From the NCBI GenBank assembly GCA_030632525.1, contig DAOVUP010000028.1, positions 1 to 9,318 of the forward strand: a DNA stretch of 9,318 bases, read 5' to 3'. This DNA is from Desulfobacteraceae bacterium (lineage in GTDB: Bacteria > Desulfobacterota > DSM-4660 > Desulfatiglandales > Desulfatiglandaceae). How positions within the stretch are numbered: position 1 is the first letter of the stretch; every line of letters begins with the position of its first letter. Under the pieces are notes generated by a model. The model made no database searches and was not told the DNA's origin. It saw only the letters and a list, made by a program, of their open reading frames with translations. Both the position numbers and the translations under genes were made by a program. Of the stretch, positions 1-7,442 are shown piece by piece.

Positions 1-1775
1 CGTCAGTTAAAAAAGCGTTGCTGACCCCCTTTTTCAGGTTCAACCTGAGCGAACTCTTCGCGTATGAGGAGATGTCTCCCTCTCACCCTGTAAAGGAGAT
101 GCTCTTCAAGTGGAATGCATATGCCATGTCACGAAGGTGGAGCCATCTTTTTCAATCATTGGTGGAAGACTCAGGTCTCCTCTCCCGTGAGACATTACAG
201 AGCGGTTGGGATAGAAAATATACCAATTATCAACAGATATTTGAATACTTAGAGGAGGTGGCATATAGGAGAAATCTCGATTTCAGGGGGATGTCGGCAA
301 CACTTGATACCTATCGGAACCGGTCTTTAGACAATGATGAGGGGGCTGATATACATCAGATTGAAACTGAAGCCCAAAAGGTTCAGATCATGACCATGCA
401 TGTCAGCAAGGGGCTTGAGTTCCCCGTCGTTTTTGTTGCCGGCGGGTTGACACAGCCAGGATCTTCTCAAGAAAAATATCATACCTTTCACGAAATCAAG
501 AAAGGCGGATTATCCTCAGAAATCATAAAAATCGTTGACTTGGCGAAATCCGGTGGAGACGGAAAACATGAATTTGAGAAAATGGATGAAGACAAACGTC
601 TCTATTATGTTGCCTCTACCAGGGCCCAATTCAAACTCTATCTGCCATTCTACATCCATAGAACGAATGCCCCATGGCTCGGCCCGGTGTGCACTCAACT
701 CTCTCCAGCCTTGTTGGACGCCTTTCCCGGAAGTGACGCAGATAAGGATGTGCTCTGGCTGAAGGCTGATCATCATTCAGGTGTATCAACTGCCCGAACC
801 GGGTTTGAGCAAATACCCAGGCAGGCAGTAATCCCCATGGGGGGGGCGTTTGACCTGCTTTCATTTAAAGGGAGCTACGAGCAGCGAAGGATTATAATAG
901 ACTCCTTTTCGAGCCTGCATCAAAAGATGTCCCAGATAGATGAGGTCAGGGAAGAGGATCTTTCTTTCCAGACAGATCAGAGGGGGAAGGAAGATGACGA
1001 AGGTTTCGCCTCTCTGGGGACGGGGGCAGTTTCAGGAGAAAAAGACCCTGATGAGGTACCCGGTGGAATTGATGCGGGGTTGATGTTTCATGATATCCTG
1101 GAGCATATGGATTATGGGGTGGTATTGAAGGCAATCACCCATAACCGTGATCCTCATTTGAGCTTAATGCATGATGCAGACACAAGAGAGATAATTTCAG
1201 GACAGATGGAGACGCATAGGGTTGATCTCAGATGGAAAGACTCTGTGTGCAGGATCTTAGGGAATACTTTGACAACTCCTGTCGCCTCTGTTGCTGATGA
1301 TTTTATACTTGCTCACCTGAAAAAGGAAGACCGGCTCCATGAGGTGGAGTTCTACTATTCTTTTCCATCTGGCGTCATTAGGCCTCACGGAATTCCGGAC
1401 TGTGAAATGTCCAATCGTTTTATAAGAGGCTTTGTGGACCTGGTATTCAGAAAGGACCGGAAGTTCTATATAGCCGACTGGAAATCGAACTACCTTGAGA
1501 CCGGTTATGACCTTGAATCCATGGGGAAGAGTATGGACCATGCTGATTACCATCTCCAGTACAAGTTATATGCAGTAGCTGTATTGCGCTGGTTGAAACA
1601 GACCATGGGTGATCAGTTTGATCCAGAAAGGGATTTTGGGGGAGTCTTTTATTTTTACTTGCGTGGGATGGGTAGAAGTGAGGGGGCCGGGATTTACCAT
1701 GTCCCGCCCGATGAGTTAGGGTCTTTGGCGCAACTTGAAGAAGAAATCGCGGTGAAGCTTGAAATGCATACATAG
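1..1775 (+). CDS. recB: RecB, C-terminal half (helicase/nuclease subunit of RecBCD), 5'-partial
   Basis: RecB is the 3'-5' helicase and nuclease subunit of RecBCD (exonuclease V), which resects double-strand ends in the cytoplasm. The frame is open from base 3 with no stop, so the start lies left of the window and the TTG at 18 is not a real start. Helicase motif V is at 390-422 (MTMHVSKGLEF) and motif VI at 591-626 (DKRLYYVASTRA). The C-terminal RecB-family PD-(D/E)XK nuclease follows: His at 1089 in GLMFHDILEH, Glu at 1347, Asp at 1437 in GFVDLVF, and Asp 1476 and Lys 1482 in IADWKSNY. The latter set corresponds to E. coli D1067, D1080 and K1082, so the nuclease looks active. The LQYKLYAVAV and FGGVFYFYLRG stretches are also characteristic of RecB. 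About 590 residues are visible, roughly half of a usual RecB. The TAG stop coincides with the left end of the repeat element at 1773-1929. recD follows, so the genes were probably cotranscribed. Confidence 0.95.
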   Translation, partial: SVKKALLTPFFRFNLSELFAYEEMSPSHPVKEMLFKWNAYAMSRRWSHLFQSLVEDSGLLSRETLQSGWDRKYTNYQQIFEYLEEVAYRRNLDFRGMSATLDTYRNRSLDNDEGADIHQIETEAQKVQIMTMHVSKGLEFPVVFVAGGLTQPGSSQEKYHTFHEIKKGGLSSEIIKIVDLAKSGGDGKHEFEKMDEDKRLYYVASTRAQFKLYLPFYIHRTNAPWLGPVCTQLSPALLDAFPGSDADKDVLWLKADHHSGVSTARTGFEQIPRQAVIPMGGAFDLLSFKGSYEQRRIIIDSFSSLHQKMSQIDEVREEDLSFQTDQRGKEDDEGFASLGTGAVSGEKDPDEVPGGIDAGLMFHDILEHMDYGVVLKAITHNRDPHLSLMHDADTREIISGQMETHRVDLRWKDSVCRILGNTLTTPVASVADDFILAHLKKEDRLHEVEFYYSFPSGVIRPHGIPDCEMSNRFIRGFVDLVFRKDRKFYIADWKSNYLETGYDLESMGKSMDHADYHLQYKLYAVAVLRWLKQTMGDQFDPERDFGGVFYFYLRGMGRSEGAGIYHVPPDELGSLAQLEEEIAVKLEMHT

Positions 1776-1929
1776 TGTCCGAACGAAAATTAGGATTTTT
1801 TGTTCAGATCAAAGAAGACGATCCCGCCGATGGCGGGATTAACCGCAGGAATACATTGAGTATTTCGAGGATTAAAATTTGAGCCTGACGCAGATATGGG
1901 CTAAAAAGACAGTTTTCGTTCAGGCACTA
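1773..1929. mobile_element. MITE-like palindromic element, copy 1, between recB and recD
   Basis: This 157-bp non-coding element has imperfect terminal inverted repeats. The left end TAGTGTCCGAACGAAAATT (1773-1791) matches the reverse complement of 1911-1929 at 16 of 19 positions. Both ends carry TA, as expected of a TA target duplication (Tc1/mariner/IS630-type MITEs); that mechanism is inferred. The interior is a long imperfect palindrome: 1839-1854 can pair partly with 1860-1875 around AATAC-attga-GTATT, so an RNA copy should fold into an extended hairpin. The block 1839-1875 recurs at 7497-7534 with 35 of 38 aligned columns identical. There is no ORF or transposase, so any mobility would be in trans. 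The first three bases are the recB stop codon. The element separates recB from recD and lies just before the recD ribosome-binding region. Confidence 0.72.
1821..1839. repeat. GC-rich hairpin nested in repeat copy 1
   Basis: A perfect 8-bp stem, ATCCCGCC (1821-1828) with GGCGGGAT (1832-1839), encloses the loop GAT. It directly follows GACG (1817-1820). The homologous site in copy 2 has a short unrelated sequence (7490-7496) instead. A near-identical hairpin occurs at 7550-7567, also after GACG. No T-run follows on either strand, so it does not look like an intrinsic terminator. It resembles a short dispersed REP-like palindrome; that is inference from two copies. Confidence 0.7.
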
Positions 1930-1936
1930 GATAAAC

Positions 1937-1940
1937 GGAG
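1937..1940 (+). promoter_or_regulatory. Candidate ribosome-binding site of recD
   Basis: GGAG lies 12 nt upstream of the ATG at 1953, a little further than the optimal spacing. An in-frame TAA at 1932-1934 precedes it, so ATG 1953 is the first ATG after the stop. The site lies outside the repeat element, so it would have served recD before any insertion. Confidence 0.45.
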
Positions 1941-1952
1941 AGCATCTCTGAA

Positions 1953-3923
1953 ATGCCTCAAACAGATAGGGAAACCACTCAGTTCATAGACAAACTTATC
2001 GGTCTTGGAATCCTCCGAAAGGAAATAGAGGAAGATATCAGATATATCTATCACTGTTCTCGAAAACTGGAACTCCCTTTTCTAGATTATATGAATATCC
2101 AGGATCTGGTTGAGATGAGCGGATATGAGAATGATGCCCCACTTATTGCGGTGCTGATAAGCATGTTTGGGGTCTTGCAGGAAGGGAGTCTTTGTTTAGA
2201 TCTCGAGGAGGAAAGACTATATACTGGGTTACTTTCTTTTATTGAAGAAGAAAGGGCCGGGGAAATAGCGAGGGAATTTCTGTCAGGACTTTCAAGGGAT
2301 AAGTACAAAGGGCTTATCACGAAAAACGGTGATGAATATCTGCCGCTGATTCTCTCTGAAACCAAAGGGATAAAACTCCTCTATTTTCAGAAATTCTACC
2401 TCCACGAGAAGTTCTTGAGACTTCGACTAGAGGCCCTGTTAAGGTCTGAGCCTGTCCTTAAGATACCCGAGAGCACGATTGAAGCCTATCTCGAAGATAT
2501 ATACTCCCCCCAGCTTTCCGTACATGTTTCAAGGGGCGGCCTGCCTATCGAGAAGGATAAACACCAGGTCGAGGCAATAAGGCTTTCGCTCAGGTCCCAG
2601 TTCTCCATTATTTCCGGCGGGCCGGGTACAGGCAAGACTTCCCTGATGGTTAATATTATTCGCTGCCTCATGAGGGCGGGTATAAGGGCAGAAGAGATTC
2701 TCCTGGGTGCTCCCACTGGCCGGGCCGCACAGAGGATGACAGAAGCGGTTCAATACAACATTAACACCATCAAAGAGCCTTCCGAAGGTGATAAAGAACT
2801 GTTAAGCTTAAAGGGAAGCACCCTCCACAAGATCCTGCGATACAGGAGCTATAGCCATGACTTTTATTATGGCGAGGCAAACCCCCTTCCTGCATCCGTC
2901 ATTATCCTTGACGAGGTCTCGATGGTCGATGTGGTTATGATGGAGAAGTTCCTGCGGGCAGTCGACCCCGCAAGGACAAAGCTCATCTTCTTAGGAGACA
3001 AAGACCAGCTCCCCTCTGTAGAGGCGGGGGCTGTTTTTGCTGAAATGAGTGATGGAATCAGCGTAGAAAGCTTCAAAGACCGGTTGACAGTGCTGGAAAA
3101 AGTGTATCGCTCCGGAGCCAACCTGTTGAGATTGGCAAAACAGATCAATAAAGGAATATGCCCGGAATATTCCACCCTCCCTTTTAATTCAGCCCTTCAA
3201 CTCAAACCGGATAAATGGGCATTTGTCCAAAACGAGGGAATAAGAGCATGGAGGAACCACATTCGTCTCTGGACGGATTATCATTACCTAAAGCCAAGAT
3301 ATGGAGATAGTAGAAGCTTCAGGGAGCTTATTGGGAAGGCCTGCGGTATGGATCACGCAGGACTTCTTAATTCTGATCCCGGGCAAGAGATCTTGAGGGA
3401 GATCTTTAACAGAATAGAAAATGCGAGGGTTCTTTCCTTGGTTCGTAATGGAATTTATGGCTGTACCGGGATAAACATGCAGATTGCAGATTACCTGAGT
3501 CTTGAGTTTGGACCTTCGGCGTGGAGAAAAGAGGGGTATTTCTCCGGTGCAGTAATCATGATTACGAGAAATGACTATTCAAAAGAACTTTTTAACGGAG
3601 ACGTTGGCGTTGTTATCAGAGAGAGGGAGGGAGCATACAGGGCTTTTTTCCCGCGCTCCGGATCTTTCACTACCTTTTCTATGGATTTATTGCCCCCTTG
3701 GGAGCTTGCATTTGCAATGACAGTTCATAAAAGCCAGGGTTCGGAATTTGATGATGTGCTCCTTGTTCTGCCTGAAGATGAAACACACAGACTCCTGACC
3801 AGGGAAATTGTTTATACCGGTATAACGAGGGCAAAAAAACGGTTAATTATCTATGGAACGGAATCGGGTTTGAACAGTGCACTAGAAAGAAAAATCGAGC
3901 GGCAATCGGGGCTTAGATGGTAG
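1953..3923 (+). CDS. recD: RecD, helicase subunit of RecBCD (exodeoxyribonuclease V alpha subunit)
   Basis: RecD is the 5'-3' superfamily 1B helicase of RecBCD and works with RecB at double-strand ends. The product has 656 residues, somewhat longer than E. coli RecD (608). After an N-terminal RecB-interacting-type region of about 200 residues come the helicase motifs: Walker A SGGPGTGKTS at residues 221-230 (Lys 228), Walker B ILDEVSMVD from about 318, motif III GDKDQLPSVEAG from 348, a YRS segment leading to LAKQINKG, motif V HKSQGSEFDD at 592-601 and motif VI YTGITRAKKRL at 621-631. All nucleotide-binding residues are present. An in-frame TAA at 1932 supports ATG 1953 as start. It lies 177 bp after recB because of the inserted repeat; without that the gap would be 22 bp, typical of an operon. 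The long N-terminal domain and RecB linkage argue for RecD rather than stand-alone RecD2. It converges with the cyclase gene downstream. Confidence 0.95.
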   Translation: MPQTDRETTQFIDKLIGLGILRKEIEEDIRYIYHCSRKLELPFLDYMNIQDLVEMSGYENDAPLIAVLISMFGVLQEGSLCLDLEEERLYTGLLSFIEEERAGEIAREFLSGLSRDKYKGLITKNGDEYLPLILSETKGIKLLYFQKFYLHEKFLRLRLEALLRSEPVLKIPESTIEAYLEDIYSPQLSVHVSRGGLPIEKDKHQVEAIRLSLRSQFSIISGGPGTGKTSLMVNIIRCLMRAGIRAEEILLGAPTGRAAQRMTEAVQYNINTIKEPSEGDKELLSLKGSTLHKILRYRSYSHDFYYGEANPLPASVIILDEVSMVDVVMMEKFLRAVDPARTKLIFLGDKDQLPSVEAGAVFAEMSDGISVESFKDRLTVLEKVYRSGANLLRLAKQINKGICPEYSTLPFNSALQLKPDKWAFVQNEGIRAWRNHIRLWTDYHYLKPRYGDSRSFRELIGKACGMDHAGLLNSDPGQEILREIFNRIENARVLSLVRNGIYGCTGINMQIADYLSLEFGPSAWRKEGYFSGAVIMITRNDYSKELFNGDVGVVIREREGAYRAFFPRSGSFTTFSMDLLPPWELAFAMTVHKSQGSEFDDVLLVLPEDETHRLLTREIVYTGITRAKKRLIIYGTESGLNSALERKIERQSGLRW

Positions 3924-3978
3924 ATGGGCCTTGGGAATCGCGAATGGGATTATGGTGAATTGAAGTTCGCATCTGAAA
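3924..3978. other. Short convergent intergenic gap, no clear terminator
   Basis: This 55-bp gap separates the stops of recD (+) and the cyclase gene (-). I see no GC-rich stem followed by a T-run on either strand. The only symmetry is an AT-rich palindrome, CTGAAAT-t-ATTTCAG (3973-3987), overlapping the cyclase stop codon. It is too weak to call a terminator. Confidence 0.5.
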
Positions 3979-6900
3979 TTATTTCAGAGCCTCCATTTCC
4001 CCCCTGATTCCTTGTGCGAGAATTAGGGTCCCTATCCTATTACTTAAAGCAAGGGCCTGTTCAAGCAACCGAAAGGCCATATTTGGCCGGGTCTGATGGA
4101 GGATTTTGGCCTTCACATAAAGGGCCCTTGCCTCGTGTTTCTTGGCGCCTTTATCTATGGCCATTTTTAGGGCGTTATTGGCGAAATTGAGGGCCTTCTT
4201 TCTCTCCCCGGTCCTTTCATAAAGCTCTGCAAGGGCGATGAAGAGTCTTATCTTGTATCGCCACCGCACATAAGAGATCCCGGGGCCTTTGACCTTATCC
4301 CATGCATTTTCAAGCACTTCCCGGGCCTTATCTAGATTCCCCATCTGGAGGTGGTTTTCCCCCACATTGATCTCAGCATTATGGATAGTTTCAGGATTAT
4401 TGGTGGGTAGTGCCTCCTCTAAGGCCTGTTCATTCAGCCGCAGGGCCTCTTCTATATCTCCTGCCTGGCAAAGGACCCAGCCTAAGGTATTTAAGAAGCG
4501 AGGTCTCCAGAATGTTTCATCTCCTATTTCCAGGTGATTTAACCCGGACTTGAGAATCTCTTTTGCCTCACCCAGTCTGCCCAAGGCGCCATAAATTAGT
4601 CCTTTTCTGAAATGGAGAACGATATGAAAGAAGGGGCTTTTGATTTTCTGGTTCAACTCCCACAGTTCCTCACACATGGTCAGGGCGTCATTGAATTCAC
4701 CTGCCCAGTTATAATACTGGATGAGATAGGATAGACACCAGGCCCTTCCTTCCAGACTGTTAATGTCTTCACTCAGATCGAGGGCCTGAATCAACAGGGG
4801 TCTGGCCTCCTTCAGCTTACCCAGGACCGAATATACAAAACCCTGAAAGCTGGCAGCCTTTAGGAAGACCTCATCAAGACCCTTTTCCTGACTCAACTTA
4901 ATGGCTTTGTGTAAAAAACCCTGAGATGCACGAGGATGGTGCAAGTAAAAAGAGATCCAGCCCAACCGAAAGAGGGCTTCGGCCTCGGCGTCATCATCTT
5001 TTAGCCGTTTTGCCTCGGAATACATCTTATAAAAGGCTGACCTGCTCTTTCTCTTCTGCCCTAAACAGAAATGTACCCCCCCCTTCCATTTGTAGATCTG
5101 CAGGGTCTTCTCCATGGCATGCTTCCACCCATCCTTTTGAAGGATATCCAGTGCCCTGTCAAAACACATCAGGGCCTCCCGGCAGGCAAACGAACGCCTC
5201 GCAATGTGTCCTGCCTCAAGGGTGTAGTCAAAAGCCTTACGCCAGTCCTGAGAATGGTAATAATGATAAGCGAGAAAACCTGCCTGATTAGAGAGGTTGT
5301 CTTTAAACATTCTCTCAGTGGCCTCTCCTACAAGACGGTGATATCGTCTGCGGTTTCGACGAAGCAGGCCATGATAGGTAATTTTCTGCATCATCTGATG
5401 ACGGAAAATATATTTTCCCCCAAGGTCAGATGATATCTTCTCTATAATCCCCTCTTTTTCAAGAAGTTTCAGACCCTGTTTCAGGGAGACATCGTCTTTC
5501 AAAAGATATTTCAGTAGATTATAGGAAAATTCGCCGCCGATTATGGAGGATAGCTGGGCCACCTTTTTGCCTAATTCGGGGAGAGCATCTAAACGTGCTG
5601 TTAAGACTTCCCTGATATCTTCGGGTATTTCCAAATCCTCAACACCCAGAGTAAGGGTGCATTTATAGTCATCACAGACCATCAATTCTTTGCGCTTCAG
5701 GGTTTCTGCCATCCCTACTAAAAAGAGTGGATTGCCTCCTGCCTTCGAGACAATCTTTTGTGATATTTTGGGGTCAAGATGATCCGTACCGAGAACAGAG
5801 TTGAATATCTTAATGGAAGGTTTGTCAGGAAGAGGACCCAAACCGATAAAATGATGGGGGATGGCCGGGCACCAGTCCTTGTGAATTGTTCTCCCGAGAC
5901 AAATAACTAAGAGAGGCCCCGTCATCTTTGTCTGGAGTAGATAGAAGAGAAAATCACGTGTGGTTTCGTCTACCCATTGCATATCGTCAAATGCCAGTAT
6001 AAGCGGTCTGACAGACAGGATAGAATCCATAAGATCCGTTATAGCATGGAACAGGGCACGTTTTTCCCCCTCAAAGGAGCTCTCAGAAAGATCTCTCTCT
6101 TCTATGATCCGGCTCAAGAGATTGAATATCTTTTCTAATTTGGGGATAAGGGATCTTTCTTTAACCCGTTTTTTGATCTTTTTTTCAACCGTTTTGAAGC
6201 TGTCTTTTTCCGATAGATGAAAATAGGATCTGAGAGCCTGGGCTAAAGGATAAAGGGCCGTGGCCTCCCCATAGGGCCTGCAATGCCCTTTCAGGAAAAG
6301 TATGTTTTCATCGTTGATGGAATCATGGAACGCGGATAACAGACGTGATTTTCCTGCACCCGCCTCTCCTTCCACTGATACCAGCCGGGGCTTGCCCTGG
6401 AGCGCATCCTTTAAGGCCCCTTTTATGACAGACAGCTCATTTTTTCTGTTAACAAAGGGAGCGGGCTTGTAGGCACCTTTTTTTGCCAGATGCACGCTTT
6501 TTCTCTCTCCTAAGAGCGTATACGCCAGCACAGCCTTTCTTTTCCCCTTTACAACAAACTCTCCTGCCTTGCGAAATCTGAAGAACAGTTTTGCAGCCGC
6601 CTGTACCCTTTCAGAGACCAGAATGCCGCCGGGATGCGCATGGGCCTCTAACCGTGCAGCCAGATTGGTTGTGTCTCCGGCCGCTGTGTAGTCAAGTCTT
6701 AAATCTATGCCAATGGTGCCAACAACGACCTTTCCACTATGAATACCGATCCGCAGTTGAAAATGAACGCCATAATCCCTTTTTATTCGAGCGGTATATC
6801 CTTTCATGCGGCGTTGTATCCGGAGGGCGGCATAACATGCCCGGCTAATATGGTCTTCATAGGCCATAGGCGCCCCAAAGAGAGCCATAACGCCGTCTCC

Positions 6901-7308
6901 TGTATACTGGTTGATGCTCCCCCCGGCCCCATGGATCTCCTTCCCGAGAATGTCAAAGCAACCATCCATGATCTCGTGGACATCCTCCGGGTCGAGATTC
7001 TCAGACATGCTTGTGAAGCCCGTTACATCGGCAAACAACACAGATACCAACTTTCGCTCACCCTCTAAGCTGCCGGCCACCTTGAGGATCTCTTTCTTCA
7101 GAAATGGAGGGGTATAATCTTCAGGAGAGTGTTTCACGGAGGCAGGAAGGGATTGGGGGGGCAATCGTCCTCCACAAAGCTCACAGGACTCCGATCCCGC
7201 ACGGTTATTATGCCTGCATTCCGGGCATTTCACGACCAAGGGGTTGCCGCAATTCCCGCAGAAGTTCATATTGTCGGGATTTTCAAACTGGCAGCTTGAA
7301 CATTTCAT
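3979..7308 (-). CDS. Zinc-ribbon / class III adenylate-guanylate cyclase / STAND ATPase / TPR protein
   Basis: This 1109-residue protein is predicted soluble, with no signal peptide or membrane segment seen. The N-terminus has two Cys4 zinc ribbons (C3, C6, C17, C20 and C28, C31, C42, C45). A class III nucleotidyl cyclase domain spans about residues 84-268: metal-binding D94 (LFADVTGF) and D138 (YTGDGVMALFG), and transition-state N215 and R219 (GDTTNLAARLE). Positions that set base choice in canonical adenylyl cyclases (Lys and Asp) are Q134 and T208, so ATP versus GTP preference is open. An AAA_16/STAND ATPase follows, with Walker A GEAGAGKS at 314-321 and Walker B LILAFDD at 436-442. The C-terminal part, about 680-1100, is helical with repeated TPR-like units (for example ALMCFDRALDILQK). 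The ATG at 7308 directly starts the first zinc ribbon, but no good Shine-Dalgarno precedes it. The architecture suggests a switch in which ATPase/TPR sensing gates cyclic nucleotide synthesis. The signal is unknown. Confidence 0.9.
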   Translation of the reverse strand: MKCSSCQFENPDNMNFCGNCGNPLVVKCPECRHNNRAGSESCELCGGRLPPQSLPASVKHSPEDYTPPFLKKEILKVAGSLEGERKLVSVLFADVTGFTSMSENLDPEDVHEIMDGCFDILGKEIHGAGGSINQYTGDGVMALFGAPMAYEDHISRACYAALRIQRRMKGYTARIKRDYGVHFQLRIGIHSGKVVVGTIGIDLRLDYTAAGDTTNLAARLEAHAHPGGILVSERVQAAAKLFFRFRKAGEFVVKGKRKAVLAYTLLGERKSVHLAKKGAYKPAPFVNRKNELSVIKGALKDALQGKPRLVSVEGEAGAGKSRLLSAFHDSINDENILFLKGHCRPYGEATALYPLAQALRSYFHLSEKDSFKTVEKKIKKRVKERSLIPKLEKIFNLLSRIIEERDLSESSFEGEKRALFHAITDLMDSILSVRPLILAFDDMQWVDETTRDFLFYLLQTKMTGPLLVICLGRTIHKDWCPAIPHHFIGLGPLPDKPSIKIFNSVLGTDHLDPKISQKIVSKAGGNPLFLVGMAETLKRKELMVCDDYKCTLTLGVEDLEIPEDIREVLTARLDALPELGKKVAQLSSIIGGEFSYNLLKYLLKDDVSLKQGLKLLEKEGIIEKISSDLGGKYIFRHQMMQKITYHGLLRRNRRRYHRLVGEATERMFKDNLSNQAGFLAYHYYHSQDWRKAFDYTLEAGHIARRSFACREALMCFDRALDILQKDGWKHAMEKTLQIYKWKGGVHFCLGQKRKSRSAFYKMYSEAKRLKDDDAEAEALFRLGWISFYLHHPRASQGFLHKAIKLSQEKGLDEVFLKAASFQGFVYSVLGKLKEARPLLIQALDLSEDINSLEGRAWCLSYLIQYYNWAGEFNDALTMCEELWELNQKIKSPFFHIVLHFRKGLIYGALGRLGEAKEILKSGLNHLEIGDETFWRPRFLNTLGWVLCQAGDIEEALRLNEQALEEALPTNNPETIHNAEINVGENHLQMGNLDKAREVLENAWDKVKGPGISYVRWRYKIRLFIALAELYERTGERKKALNFANNALKMAIDKGAKKHEARALYVKAKILHQTRPNMAFRLLEQALALSNRIGTLILAQGIRGEMEALK

Positions 7309-7442
7309 AGATCATATGGGATTTATGATTGTTGATTGAAAAACAAAAAAATACCTGTCCAAGAAATCAAAACATTTTCTTGAAGGCTGTATCTTGACAT
7401 ATTTAGCAGGATCTGCACACTAAAAATTCGCCCAAGGTTAGT
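7309..7442 (-). other. AT-rich 5' leader of the cyclase gene, promoter not identified
   Basis: This 134-bp stretch lies between the cyclase start and repeat copy 2 and should hold the leader and perhaps the promoter. Read on the minus strand it is AT-rich with a T-run near 7345-7353. I found no convincing -35/-10 pair, no sigma-54 -24/-12 site and no strong Shine-Dalgarno before the ATG. A small inverted repeat, GCAG-gat-CTGC, is at 7406-7416. Confidence 0.4.

Noticed and set aside
1821..1839. Hairpin as a rho-independent terminator of recB
   Set aside because: The stem is strong, but no T-run follows on the plus strand (TAACCG) and recD continues downstream. The same hairpin occurs in an unrelated gap, so it looks like a repeat.
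1773..1929. CRISPR-like or tandem repeat array
   Set aside because: There are only two copies, about 5.6 kb apart, with no regular spacers and no cas genes. The inverted terminal repeats fit a MITE-like element better.
1..3923. recB-recD region as a novel defence island
   Set aside because: Both proteins have the full motif sets of ordinary RecB and RecD, and no additional defence-type genes are visible in the window.
3973..3987. CTGAAAT-t-ATTTCAG palindrome as a bidirectional terminator between recD and the cyclase gene
   Set aside because: The stem is AT-rich with a one-base loop and no flanking T-run, and it overlaps the cyclase stop codon.
4926..5433. Overlapping plus-strand ORFs of about 120 codons
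   Set aside because: They are antisense to the helical and TPR-like region of the cyclase gene, with no recognisable motifs or good ribosome-binding sites.
7311..7320. TATGAT on the minus strand as a -10 box for the cyclase gene
   Set aside because: It ends two bases from the start codon and has no acceptable -35 hexamer upstream.
7394..7416. TTGACA on the plus strand at 7394-7399 as a promoter -35 box
   Set aside because: The hexamer 17 bp downstream is ACACTA, with no match to TATAAT, and no plus-strand gene follows.
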